A DNA stretch of 45,151 nt from Bacteroidota bacterium (GTDB lineage: Bacteria > Bacteroidota > Bacteroidia > Chitinophagales > Saprospiraceae): NCBI GenBank assembly GCA_019136675.1, contig JAGVTV010000253.1, forward strand, positions 1-45,151, given 5' to 3'. This document shows positions 9,161 to 17,388 of the stretch, one piece after another. The position numbers were made by a program, and so were the translations under genes. The notes under the pieces were generated by a model. That model saw nothing but the letters and a program-made list of their open reading frames with translations, was not told the origin of the DNA and searched no databases. Each line of letters begins with the position of its first letter. The stretch's first letter is position 1.

Positions 9161-9460
9161 ATGACATACTCAGAAATCATCAACAGCGATACGCCAACTT
9201 TGGTAGATTTTACCGCAACGTGGTGCGGACCTTGCCGTGCCATGGCCCCCGTTCTTGAGCAACTGGCAGGTAAAATAGGTGAATCTGCCCGCATCATAAA
9301 AATTGATGTGGATAAAAATCCGGCTATAGCTGAAAAACTCAATATTCAGGGTGTACCGACATTTATCCTGTACAAAAAGGGGCAGATCATATGGAGGCAA
9401 TCCGGCATGCAGTCCCTCAATCAGCTTGAAACCCTGATAAAGCAGGCTCAGGACAACTGA
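9161..9460 (+). CDS. Thioredoxin
   Basis: This 99-residue protein has a complete thioredoxin fold. The active site WCGPC is at about 21-25 and the cis-proline is in GVPTF near residue 67. There is no signal peptide, so it is a cytoplasmic disulfide reductase. An in-frame ATG at 9077 would add 28 residues not typical of the family, and it lies upstream of the -7 element at 9117-9124. The ATG at 9161 is therefore the start. It is divergent from dcd and converges with the small channel-like gene, whose stop is 4 bases away. Confidence 0.93.
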   Translation: MTYSEIINSDTPTLVDFTATWCGPCRAMAPVLEQLAGKIGESARIIKIDVDKNPAIAEKLNIQGVPTFILYKKGQIIWRQSGMQSLNQLETLIKQAQDN

Positions 9461-9463
9461 TCT

Positions 9464-9814
9464 CTAAACATCCACGTCTTCGGGTTCGACATGCAGTATA
9501 TGCATAAGCCTGTGTGCAAAGGGTGCAAAAAACACACCCACAGTACTCAGGAAGGCAACGCCGCTGAACAGTGCATATAAGGATACAAAAATTTTTGCCT
9601 CCCCGGTAGTAAGCTGGGCCGCAGGCCCCATTCCCGTAAGGATCATCGAGGCGTTATACAAGCTGTCAGTCCAGTCCATATCACAATAATGGTGATACCC
9701 CGCTATACCCATGAGGAGCGATATCATGATGATGGATATTGACACGAGGGTGTATTTAAGCACCCTGAGGATGAAGTCCCTGTGCGAAAGGATGTTTCTG
9801 TTATTTTGTTTCAT
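9464..9814 (-). CDS. Small two-helix membrane protein resembling a K+ channel pore module
   Basis: This 116-residue protein has a first hydrophobic helix (about 18-40) and a short re-entrant-like segment, DWTDSLYNASMILTGMGP (47-64). A second hydrophobic helix follows (about 74-98). The order helix, pore loop, helix matches the Ion_trans_2 potassium-channel module, but the filter motif reads TGMGP instead of TVGYGD, so potassium selectivity is doubtful. The ATG at 9814 overlaps the end of the DUF1003 gene by 14 bases, indicating translational coupling. A longer frame upstream is just antisense extension through that gene. Channel function is inference from layout only. Confidence 0.65.
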   Translation of the reverse strand: MKQNNRNILSHRDFILRVLKYTLVSISIIMISLLMGIAGYHHYCDMDWTDSLYNASMILTGMGPAAQLTTGEAKIFVSLYALFSGVAFLSTVGVFFAPFAHRLMHILHVEPEDVDV

Positions 9815-10505
9815 TCTTTTTGGATAATTCGTCCAGATAATCCAGTTGGATCTGCTGTATCTCAAGCATTCTTTTATTCTGGTGTATGATGAGGTGGTCC
9901 ATTTTTTCATTCAGCAGCCTGATCTCGAGTTCTGCTTTCAGGTTTACTTTATAGTCATGTTCGTTTCGTTTCCGGTCTTTTTGTTCCAGCCTGTTTTGGC
10001 TCATCATGATGATGGGAGCCTGAATGGCAGCAAGGCATGACAGTACAAGGTTTAGCAATATGAAAGGGTAGGGGTCAAATGGCCTTGCGGCAAGAAAGAC
10101 CACATTGACTATCATCCACAGGACAATAAAGGAAAAAAAAGCAAGGATAAAGGTCCAGCTGCCACCAAACACTGCGATCTTGTCCGCCACCTTCTGTCCT
10201 GTCGTAAGTATTTCCTCCGAGTCCGGTTCAATATTTTCGGAAAGAATCCTGTTTTCATGTATGGCTTTGACGACTTCTTTTTCCAGTCGGTTAAGTTCCC
10301 TGTTTTCAGTCTGCAGAATGGATTCCAGATATTTTTTTCGATAATTACTCAGCTCATGAGACGAGATATACATGCCCTCGGTAAAATCCGGGAAGTCCTT
10401 TTGGATAAGGAAAATGAGTTCCTTTTTTACTGCACTAAAAGGGATTACTTGGTCTTCATGATAATCCAACTTTGATATATGGCAGATTTGATGTTCTTTG
10501 TGCAT
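9801..10505 (-). CDS. DUF1003 membrane protein
   Basis: This 234-residue protein starts with a short Cys/His segment (MHKEHQICHISKLDY), then a helical region. The DUF1003 domain follows: ADKIAVFGGSWTFILAFFSF, a first membrane helix, FDPYPFILLNLVLSCLAAIQAP as a second helix, and the conserved MMSQNRLEQKDR. A charged coiled-coil tail follows. The start is set at the ATG 10505. A TTG at 10613 is also in frame, but a -7 element (minus-strand TAATTTTG, 10530-10537) lies between them and the shorter form gives the usual N-terminus. It overlaps the channel-like gene by 14 bases. The family's role is not established. Confidence 0.85.
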   Translation of the reverse strand: MHKEHQICHISKLDYHEDQVIPFSAVKKELIFLIQKDFPDFTEGMYISSHELSNYRKKYLESILQTENRELNRLEKEVVKAIHENRILSENIEPDSEEILTTGQKVADKIAVFGGSWTFILAFFSFIVLWMIVNVVFLAARPFDPYPFILLNLVLSCLAAIQAPIIMMSQNRLEQKDRKRNEHDYKVNLKAELEIRLLNEKMDHLIIHQNKRMLEIQQIQLDYLDELSKKNETK

Positions 10506-10529
10506 ATGCAAGACTTTATTTAATACCTT

Positions 10530-10537
10530 CAAAATTA
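10530..10537 (-). promoter_or_regulatory. Putative -7 element of the DUF1003 unit
   Basis: The minus strand reads TAATTTTG (TAnnTTTG), predicting a transcript start near 10525 and a 20-base leader to the ATG at 10505. The -33 region is not recognisable. Confidence 0.4.
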
Positions 10538-10651
10538 ACGCAGATATCTGGTGTTTGGATTTTTTAATTTCGTTTTGGCACAGATGCTGTTTTTCAAACA
10601 ACGATATTCCCAAAACAATTGGAAGAGATTCTTTTTTTATACTGTATATGT

Positions 10652-10659
10652 TAATTTTG
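10652..10659 (+). promoter_or_regulatory. Putative -7 element of the aconitase promoter
   Basis: TAATTTTG matches TAnnTTTG and lies 27 bases before the aconitase ATG. The expected start is near 10664. The -33 region is a T-run without a clear TTTG. Confidence 0.45.
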
Positions 10660-10686
10660 CATTTTCAAAAATAAAATCAAGGAAAC

Positions 10687-12960
10687 ATGGCTTTTGATAT
10701 AGAAATGATCAGGGAGGTTTACAGCAAATTTCCCGAAAGGGTAGACGCAGCCAGGAAGGCCCTCGGGAGGCCGCTGACGCTTTCTGAAAAGATACTTTTT
10801 GCCCACCTGCACGCTGACTCCCCTGTTCAGGATTTTAGAAGGGGAAAAGACTATGTGTTTTTTGCTCCTGACAGAGTTGCCATGCAGGATGCGACGGCAC
10901 AGATGGCTTTGCTTCAGTTTATGACGGCGGGCCGTGCCAAAGTGGCAGTCCCATCCACCGTGCACTGCGACCACCTCATACAGGCACGTATCAATGCCGA
11001 TGTGGATCTCAAAAGTGCCCTTGACATCAACTCCGAGGTATTTGACTTTTTGCAGTCCATATCCAATAAATACGGAATCGGCTTCTGGAAACCGGGTGCA
11101 GGTATCATCCATCAGGTGGTTTTGGAAAACTATGCTTTTCCGGGCGGCATGATGATCGGGACCGACTCTCACACAGTCAATGCCGGTGGCCTGGGAATGG
11201 TCGCCATAGGTGTGGGAGGTGCAGATGCCGTAGATGTCATGGCAGGTATGGCCTGGGAACTCAAGATGCCAAAGCTGATAGGTGTAAAACTTACAGGTAA
11301 GCTTTCGGGGTGGACAGCTCCCAAGGACGTCATCCTCAAGGTGGCCGGCATCCTTACAGTCAAAGGAGGCACGGGTTGTATTGTTGAATATTTCGGCGAA
11401 GGGGCTGTTAACATGTCATGCACGGGCAAGGGTACTATCTGCAATATGGGGGCTGAAATAGGAGCCACTACGTCGACCTTTGGTTATGATGCATCCATGT
11501 CAAGGTACCTCAAGTCAACAGGCAGGGCCGATGTGGCCGAAATGGCTGATGCCATAGCCCCATACCTAACCGCTGACGCGGAATGTTACAAAGATCCGGG
11601 TGCGTACTTTGATCAGGTCATAGAGATCAACCTATCTGAGCTCGAGCCACATATCAACGGACCTTTCACACCCGATCTGGCAACTCCGGTTTCAAAAATG
11701 AAGGAAGTCCTGGCAGACAAAGGCAAAGATTGGCCGGTGGAAGTCAAAGTGGGACTGATCGGTTCATGTACCAATTCCTCATACGAGGACATCTCAAGGG
11801 CTGCCTCAGTAGCTCAGCAGGCAGTGGATAAAAAACTCAGGACCAGGTCAGAATTTACCATCACTCCGGGATCAGAACAGGTAAGGTTTACCATTGAGAG
11901 GGACGGATTGATAGATGTATTTGAAAAAATCGGCGGCTCCGTTTTTGCCAATGCTTGCGGCCCTTGTATCGGACAGTGGGACAGGGCAGGTGCCGATAAA
12001 AAGGAAAAAAACACCATCATCCACTCCTTCAACCGTAACTTTTCAAAGAGGGCCGACGGCAACCCCAATACTCACGCCTTTGTGGCATCACCCGAGATGG
12101 TCACCGCCATTGCCCTGGCGGGAAGACTTGATTTCAATCCGTTGACAGATACGCTCGTAAACGAAGAAGGCATCGAAGTTATGCTTACGGAACCCACAGG
12201 GCATGAGCTCCCTCCGAGGGGTTTTGAGGTAGACGACCCGGGTTACATAGCCCCTGCAGCTGATGGCAGCAAGGTCGAGGTAAAAGTAGCCCCGGACAGC
12301 GACAGACTTCAATTGCTCGAATCATTTGTGCCGATCACAGGTGCTCAGGTTCAAAACATGAGACTCCTTATCAAGGCCAAAGGCAAGTGTACCACAGACC
12401 ATATATCTATGGCAGGGCCTTGGTTGACTTACAGGGGCCACCTGGAAAACATTTCCAAAAACACCCTCATCGGTGCAGTCAATTACTTTAATGACGAAAC
12501 AAACAAGGTCCTCAATATTGTCACCGGCGAATATATGGCTGTTCCGGATTCTGCCAGGGCTTACCAGAAAGCAGGTGTGGGCTCTATCGTTTTTGGCGAG
12601 GAAAACTACGGCGAAGGTTCGTCAAGGGAGCACGCAGCCATGCAGCCCCGGTTTCTGGGTGTTAAGGCAGTAGTTGTCAAATCCTTTGCCAGGATCCATG
12701 AGACTAACCTCAAAAAACAGGGTATGCTCGCACTGACATTTGCAAATCCGGCAGATTATGATAAGGTCAGACAGGATGACACCATTTCCATTGTAGATTT
12801 TGACTCCATGCAGCCAGGTAAAAACCTGACGATAAAACTTGACCATGCGGATGGAACGTCAGAGCTGTTTGAAGTGGCCCATACTTACAATCAGGCACAG
12901 ATAGACTGGGTGAAGTGGGGCTCTGCACTCAATCAGATCAAGGCCGGCCTTACGGCATAG
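10687..12960 (+). CDS. acn: Aconitate hydratase, mitochondrial type
   Basis: This 757-residue TCA-cycle enzyme interconverts citrate and isocitrate in the cytoplasm. It has the length and domain order of mitochondrial aconitase: domains 1-3 with HCDHLIQ (about 93-99) and [11 protein letters not shown] (158-168), then the 4Fe-4S ligands Cys361 ([10 protein letters not shown]) and Cys424-x2-Cys427 ([11 protein letters not shown]), and the swivelling domain 4 ([14 protein letters not shown], then [15 protein letters not shown] with the active-site Ser-Arg). It is longer and arranged differently from AcnB and closer to eukaryotic ACO2, as is usual in Bacteroidota. It appears monocistronic, with a -7 element upstream and a hairpin downstream. 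Confidence 0.97.
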   Translation: MAFDIEMIREVYSKFPERVDAARKALGRPLTLSEKILFAHLHADSPVQDFRRGKDYVFFAPDRVAMQDATAQMALLQFMTAGRAKVAVPSTVHCDHLIQARINADVDLKSALDINSEVFDFLQSISNKYGIGFWKPGAGIIHQVVLENYAFPGGMMIGTDSHTVNAGGLGMVAIGVGGADAVDVMAGMAWELKMPKLIGVKLTGKLSGWTAPKDVILKVAGILTVKGGTGCIVEYFGEGAVNMSCTGKGTICNMGAEIGATTSTFGYDASMSRYLKSTGRADVAEMADAIAPYLTADAECYKDPGAYFDQVIEINLSELEPHINGPFTPDLATPVSKMKEVLADKGKDWPVEVKVGLIGSCTNSSYEDISRAASVAQQAVDKKLRTRSEFTITPGSEQVRFTIERDGLIDVFEKIGGSVFANACGPCIGQWDRAGADKKEKNTIIHSFNRNFSKRADGNPNTHAFVASPEMVTAIALAGRLDFNPLTDTLVNEEGIEVMLTEPTGHELPPRGFEVDDPGYIAPAADGSKVEVKVAPDSDRLQLLESFVPITGAQVQNMRLLIKAKGKCTTDHISMAGPWLTYRGHLENISKNTLIGAVNYFNDETNKVLNIVTGEYMAVPDSARAYQKAGVGSIVFGEENYGEGSSREHAAMQPRFLGVKAVVVKSFARIHETNLKKQGMLALTFANPADYDKVRQDDTISIVDFDSMQPGKNLTIKLDHADGTSELFEVAHTYNQAQIDWVKWGSALNQIKAGLTA

Positions 12961-12984
12961 TTGATATTTTTTAATGAATACAAT

Positions 12985-13020
12985 GAGGGGAACAGGGTTT
13001 AGGCTTTGCTCCCCTCTTTA
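12985..13020 (+). terminator. Intrinsic terminator after aconitase
   Basis: GAGGGGAAC pairs with GCTCCCCTC (8 of 9 positions) around a 16-18 base loop and is followed by TTTATTATT. It lies 24 bases after the aconitase stop. Confidence 0.7.
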
Positions 13021-13111
13021 TTATTAAAAAATATAATGTGTGTTACTTTTTTAATTACCTTCGTCTCTAATTGACTTACACTTTTTATTAACCTATTAAA
13101 AACAAAACAAA

Positions 13112-13510
13112 ATGTTGAAGGAATTTAAAGAATTTGCCCTTAAAGGTAATCTCATCGATGTGGCAGTCGGTTTGGTCATGGCTGCAGCCTTTGGACTGAT
13201 CGTAACCGCATTTGTTGACGGAATTTTTATGCCGCTTGTGGGCACCATCTTCCAGGTTGGTGATTTTTCTGCTGCAAAGTTTGTGTTGTCTCCTGCCGAA
13301 GTGGCTGCTGATGGCACAGTAACAAAGGCTGAATCTGCCATCATGTATGGCAAGTTTATCAGTGCAATCATCAACTTCCTGATTGTGGCCTTTGTAATGT
13401 ATATGGTGGTAAAAGCCATCAACAAGCTTAAGAAGCCTGCCGAAGCAGCTCCTGCCGGACCTTCCCAGGAAGAATTGCTTACCCAGATCAGGGATCTGCT
13501 TAAAAAATAA
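13112..13510 (+). CDS. mscL: Large-conductance mechanosensitive channel
   Basis: This 132-residue inner-membrane channel releases solutes on osmotic downshock. It has the amphipathic N-terminal helix MLKEFKEFALKGNLIDVAVGLVMAAAFG leading into TM1 with the conserved N-x-DVAVG motif. A periplasmic loop (about 55-78) is somewhat long and acidic, and TM2 is IISAIINFLIVAFVMYMVVKAINKL. The cytoplasmic C-terminal helix bundle (EELLTQIRDLLKK) is separated by an Ala/Pro linker. It is monocistronic: a hairpin precedes it and a strong terminator follows. A degenerate -7 element (TACCTTCG) is at 13056-13063. Confidence 0.97.
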   Translation: MLKEFKEFALKGNLIDVAVGLVMAAAFGLIVTAFVDGIFMPLVGTIFQVGDFSAAKFVLSPAEVAADGTVTKAESAIMYGKFISAIINFLIVAFVMYMVVKAINKLKKPAEAAPAGPSQEELLTQIRDLLKK

Positions 13511-13521
13511 GATTTTCAGAT

Positions 13522-13549
13522 AAAAAAGGAGGAGTGATCCTCCTTTTTT
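13522..13549 (+). terminator. Intrinsic terminator of mscL
   Basis: A perfect 12-base-pair hairpin (AAAAAAGGAGGA and TCCTCCTTTTTT around GTGA) lies 11 bases after the mscL stop and ends in a T-run. Confidence 0.9.
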
Positions 13550-13629
13550 GTTTAAATCTGTTTGATTTTTTGTCAATAAGCCAATTATTATAGGAAAACA
13601 AGTCATTTCAATCAAAATATTCCTTATTT

Positions 13630-14910
13630 TTGACGAGGATAAACGTTACACCCAAATTGTTTAACTATAAAGTTTTAGCAATTTTATTCCTTGGCGTGTT
13701 GCCGGGCATTTTATACTGCCAGACCTGTCAGGTCAATGGCAGGGCCCATTACAATTTTGAAGATATAAAAATCATCCTGGATCGTAATAAATGCAATACC
13801 TGCCATTATAAGGACGGATACCAGAGCGATTGGGATTACAGTACCTACGAATCCATGACAGGACGCACTGCCTGTTATCCCTCAGCAATTACACCCGGCA
13901 GGTCCGATCTGAGCCTCCTGGTCGACAAACTTAACGGAGGGCCTACCTCTTGCGGATCCGCTATGCCTCCGGGCAGTCAAAGAATAAGCGATGCTGACCT
14001 TCTGGCCATAGAGACCTGGGTTGATTCCGGAGCTCCTGAGTTTTGCATACCCGATTATGACAAGATCAGGAGTATACTTATGGCCAACCAATGCCAGAAT
14101 TGCCACAACAATCAGTCAAACTGGACATTCGGAGATTACGAACAAATATTTGTCAAGCCTGGTGCCTCGGAATGCCCGCAGCCCGTGGTTGAAAAATATA
14201 ATGCCGCAGGTAGCCTCCTCTATACAAAACTGCAAAGTTCAGCCCCTTGTGGCAACCGAATGTTGAGCAGCAACGGACAGTCGCTGACTGACCAGGAGGT
14301 GGATGCAGTAAGGGATTGGATTAATTCAGGGGCGGCAGTTTTTGCAAAGGCACTTCCTGTAAGCCTGAAGGATTTTTCCACTGAATCAGACGGCACGTCA
14401 GCCATCATTATCTTTTGGGCGACAGCCTCAGAGCAAAATATCGATCGTTTTGAGATTGAGACTTCATCAGACGGCATTAGATTCGGGTATCTCAGCACCA
14501 TAGAGCCCAAAGGTAATCCTTCGTCGGGCTCTGATTATGTATATCAGACCGAAAAGGTGCAAATTGGATTCAACTACTTCAGACTAAAGATCTACGACCT
14601 GGACGGTACCTTTACCTATAGTCCTGTCAGAGTTGAGAGAATTAGCAATGATAAGGAAATATTCAGCATTTACCCAGTACCTGTCACTAATGATTCTGAC
14701 GTTATCGTCGAATGGTATCCTGTCGATGGCAGGGAGAAGGCAAGACTTTTTATCATGGACATTCAAGGAAAAAAGTGTGCCGAATATGTCATTAACAACG
14801 GGTTTAATCACATTTTTTTCACCGGACTCAGACCCGGAGTGTATTATATGACCATCCAGGATTACAACTTTCATACCATGGTCAGAAAGATCGCCATCAC
14901 AGAATTTTAA
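13630..14910 (+). CDS. Exported T9SS cargo protein with two cytochrome-c-like CxxCH repeats
   Basis: This protein of about 426 residues has a signal peptide (about 10-30, VLAILFLGVLPGILYCQ). Two tandem modules each carry a CxxCH motif (Cys55-x2-Cys58-His59 and Cys155-x2-Cys158-His159) and a distal '(T/D)-W-(V/I)-x-SGA' end, as in planctomycete-type cytochrome c domains. A beta-sandwich region follows, then a type IX secretion sorting domain (SIYPVPVTNDSDVIVEW to RKIAITEF). It is thus predicted to be surface-exposed or secreted. Whether heme is bound is unproven, since many such modules in this phylum have CxxCH. The start is uncertain: the TTG at 13630 lies in a possible -7 element (TATTTTTG), and the TTG at 13657 would also leave the signal peptide intact. 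Confidence 0.8.
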   Translation: MTRINVTPKLFNYKVLAILFLGVLPGILYCQTCQVNGRAHYNFEDIKIILDRNKCNTCHYKDGYQSDWDYSTYESMTGRTACYPSAITPGRSDLSLLVDKLNGGPTSCGSAMPPGSQRISDADLLAIETWVDSGAPEFCIPDYDKIRSILMANQCQNCHNNQSNWTFGDYEQIFVKPGASECPQPVVEKYNAAGSLLYTKLQSSAPCGNRMLSSNGQSLTDQEVDAVRDWINSGAAVFAKALPVSLKDFSTESDGTSAIIIFWATASEQNIDRFEIETSSDGIRFGYLSTIEPKGNPSSGSDYVYQTEKVQIGFNYFRLKIYDLDGTFTYSPVRVERISNDKEIFSIYPVPVTNDSDVIVEWYPVDGREKARLFIMDIQGKKCAEYVINNGFNHIFFTGLRPGVYYMTIQDYNFHTMVRKIAITEF

Positions 14911-14931
14911 ATTCCTCATCAGACAATTGTT

Positions 14932-14962
14932 TTTGCATTAACGATTGATTGTTATAAATTTG
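14932..14962 (+). promoter_or_regulatory. Promoter of the hydroxyproline operon
   Basis: TTTG at 14932-14935 and TAAATTTG at 14955-14962 are separated by 19 bases, a full match to the Bacteroidota housekeeping promoter. Transcription should start near 14967, giving a leader of about 27 bases before the ATG at 14994. Confidence 0.75.
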
Positions 14963-14965
14963 AAG

Positions 14966-14990
14966 CCGGATTTTAAAATTCCGGTTTTCA
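14966..14990 (+). terminator. Hairpin with T-run overlapping the hydroxyproline operon start
   Basis: CCGGA and TCCGG arms flank a self-complementary TTTTAAAA core and are followed by GTTTTCATTT. It is placed to terminate the upstream T9SS gene (stop at 14910), but it also covers the expected transcription start of the next operon. Confidence 0.45.
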
Positions 14991-14993
14991 TTT

Positions 14994-15920
14994 ATGGATG
15001 TTTTATGGAAAGGCGTTTATCCTGCCCTCACCACAAAGTTTGACAAAAACGAAGAGCCGGACTATGGACTTTTTGTAAAAAATCTCCTCACACAATTAGA
15101 TGCAGGTGTTCATGGTATCATATTGGGGGGCACGCTTGGCGAGGCCAGTACGCTCACTGGTGAGGAAAAAGAAAGGCTGGTCAGCATCAGCCTCGAGACA
15201 TCAGACAAAAGGGTACCGGTTATCCTTAATATTGCCGAGGGTTCAACACGAGAGGCTGTACATCAGGCAAAACTTGCCTCAAAATGGGGTGCTGACGGCC
15301 TGATGCTGCTGCCACCCATGAGGTACAAGGCCGATGAGAGGGAGTGTACAGCTTATTTTATGGCTGTGGCCAATGCAACTGACCTTCCGGTTATGATCTA
15401 CAATAATCCCGTGGACTATAAGGTGGAGGTGACTCCGGCCATGTTTGAGAGACTCATGGTTTGTCCCAATATCCTTGCAGTAAAGGAATCTACACGGGAT
15501 GTCTCCAATGTTACCCGGCTGAAGAGTCTTTTTGGCGACCGGCTGAAGGTGCTCTGTGGCGTGGATACCCTTGCCATGGAATCTCTGGTAATGGGAGCGG
15601 ACGGATGGGTGGCAGGACTTGTTTGTGCCTATCCGTACGAGACAATGGCGGTCTATGACCTGGTGCGAATGGGGAGGTATGACGAGGCAAGGGAAATCTA
15701 CCGGTGGTTCCTGCCTTTACTGGAGCTGGATATACATCCCAAACTGGTCCAATACATCAAACTTGCAGAGCAAATGGAAGGTTTGGGAAGCGAATACGTA
15801 AGGTCTCCGCGGTTGACCCTGCTGGGAGAGGAACGCGATAGAGTTTTATCTGTCATTGAAAAAGCTAAGACGGGCAGACCGGACCTCAAAAAAATAAATC
15901 TCAAGAACAGGTCAGTATGA
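14994..15920 (+). CDS. DapA-family lyase, likely 1-pyrroline-4-hydroxy-2-carboxylate deaminase
   Basis: This 308-residue TIM-barrel protein of the dihydrodipicolinate synthase/N-acetylneuraminate lyase family has the GGTLGEASTLT segment (about 45-55), Tyr136 in IYNNP and the Schiff-base Lys164 in ILAVKEST. By neighbours it most likely performs the third step of trans-4-hydroxyproline breakdown, converting 1-pyrroline-4-hydroxy-2-carboxylate to 2-oxoglutarate semialdehyde plus ammonia. The sequence alone fits other DapA-like lyases. The stop overlaps the ATG of the dehydrogenase gene by four bases (ATGA). It is first in the operon, behind a near-consensus promoter. Confidence 0.85.
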   Translation: MDVLWKGVYPALTTKFDKNEEPDYGLFVKNLLTQLDAGVHGIILGGTLGEASTLTGEEKERLVSISLETSDKRVPVILNIAEGSTREAVHQAKLASKWGADGLMLLPPMRYKADERECTAYFMAVANATDLPVMIYNNPVDYKVEVTPAMFERLMVCPNILAVKESTRDVSNVTRLKSLFGDRLKVLCGVDTLAMESLVMGADGWVAGLVCAYPYETMAVYDLVRMGRYDEAREIYRWFLPLLELDIHPKLVQYIKLAEQMEGLGSEYVRSPRLTLLGEERDRVLSVIEKAKTGRPDLKKINLKNRSV

Positions 15921-17386
15921 TAAATGAACTCAACAAAGTGATGGAGCAGGCATACGAAGCTTACCTTTCGTACAGGCATGTTTCCGGTAAGGTAAAAAAA
16001 GTGTTTCTGAATACCATTGCAGATGAGATTGAGGCTCTGGGAGACGTGCTGCTTGAGACAGCCTCTAAAGAGACCAATCTGCCCGTGGTGAGGTTTACTG
16101 GTGAGAGAGCCAGGACCTGCGGCCAGCTCAGGGATTTTGGCAGGCTGGTGGATGAGGGTTCGTGGGTGGAGGCCGTTGTCGACACCCGAATAGAGGACCG
16201 GAAGCCGGCTCCGAAGCCTGATATGAGAAAAATGGCCGTACCGGTGGGTCCGGTTCTGGTTTTTGGTGCGTCCAATTTTCCCCTTGCTTACGCCACTGCA
16301 GGCGGCGACACAGCTTCAGCCCTGGCAGCCGGGTGCCCGGTTGTGGTCAAAGGCCACCCTGCTCATCCTGAAACATCACGGTTGGTGGCTGGTGCCATCT
16401 CCAGTGCAGTATCCAAATGCAAGCTTCATCCTTTTGTATTCCAGCATGTGGAAGGCACATCATTTGAAATTGGGAAAATATTAACTCAACACCCTCTTAC
16501 TGCCGGAGTAGGCTTTACAGGCAGTCTAAGCGGAGGGAGGGCCATTTACGACTATGCTGCAGGCCGTGAAGTGCCGATACCTGTTTTTGCGGAGATGGGT
16601 AGTACAAATCCGGTGATTCTCCTGAAGGATGCCCTGATGCATCGTGCCCCCGAAGTTGCCAGACAATTTGCGGGCTCCATCACCATGGGGGTAGGACAGT
16701 TTTGTACCAATCCGGGTATCATGCTAGGGATAAAAAGCAGCGTGCTGAATCACTTTACAAGTCTGCTGGCCCTTGAGTTGTCGATGCTGCCAGCCTATAA
16801 AATGCTGCATAAGGGTATACATCAAAACTACATGGAAGGACTGGACAAGGTCTTGTATGACAAAGGCGTGGAGACCATATATCATGCCCATGCTACGGGA
16901 TCTCTGGTGGCCAGTCCTGTTTTGGCCCGGGTTCATGCGGATACATTCCTAAAAAACCCGGATCTGCATCATGAGATTTTCGGGCCCTTTTCGCTTATTG
17001 TAGTCTGCAACAACAAGCAGCAACTGATAGAGGTATGGGAGTCTCTCAAAGGACAGCTTACCACCACGCTGATCGCCACAGCCCACGATCTTGAGTTGCA
17101 CGCCGACCTGATGGATATTGCCACCACAGTAGCTGGCCGTATTGTCTTTAATGCGGTGCCGACGGGCGTAGAGGTTTCAAATGCTACCGTCCATGGAGGG
17201 CCCTATCCGGCTACCACGGACCAGCGTTTTACTTCAGTCGGTATGGACGCCGTCAAAAGATGGGTAAGGCCGATATGTTACCAGGACTGCCCTGATGAGC
17301 TGCTGCCCGAAGAATTAAAAAATTCCAATCCATTGGGTATTCTCCGTAAGGTAAACGGCGAATTTACCAGGACGGCAATAGGCTGA
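15917..17386 (+). CDS. 2-Oxoglutarate semialdehyde dehydrogenase (2,5-dioxovalerate dehydrogenase)
   Basis: This 489-residue aldehyde dehydrogenase has the catalytic Cys263 (GQFCTNPG), general-base Glu226 (FAEMGSTNP), NAD(P)-binding Gly motif (GFTGSLSGG, about 199-207) and VFGASNFPLAYATAGGD near 115-131. The last segment with its following AAGCPVVVKGHPAHP is typical of the 2-oxoglutarate semialdehyde dehydrogenase group. It oxidises 2-oxoglutarate semialdehyde to 2-oxoglutarate, the last step of hydroxyproline catabolism, and it is also used for sugar acids elsewhere. Its ATG overlaps the previous stop, and the epimerase gene follows after two bases, so the three are tightly coupled. Confidence 0.9.
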   Translation: MINELNKVMEQAYEAYLSYRHVSGKVKKVFLNTIADEIEALGDVLLETASKETNLPVVRFTGERARTCGQLRDFGRLVDEGSWVEAVVDTRIEDRKPAPKPDMRKMAVPVGPVLVFGASNFPLAYATAGGDTASALAAGCPVVVKGHPAHPETSRLVAGAISSAVSKCKLHPFVFQHVEGTSFEIGKILTQHPLTAGVGFTGSLSGGRAIYDYAAGREVPIPVFAEMGSTNPVILLKDALMHRAPEVARQFAGSITMGVGQFCTNPGIMLGIKSSVLNHFTSLLALELSMLPAYKMLHKGIHQNYMEGLDKVLYDKGVETIYHAHATGSLVASPVLARVHADTFLKNPDLHHEIFGPFSLIVVCNNKQQLIEVWESLKGQLTTTLIATAHDLELHADLMDIATTVAGRIVFNAVPTGVEVSNATVHGGPYPATTDQRFTSVGMDAVKRWVRPICYQDCPDELLPEELKNSNPLGILRKVNGEFTRTAIG

Positions 17387-17388
17387 CG

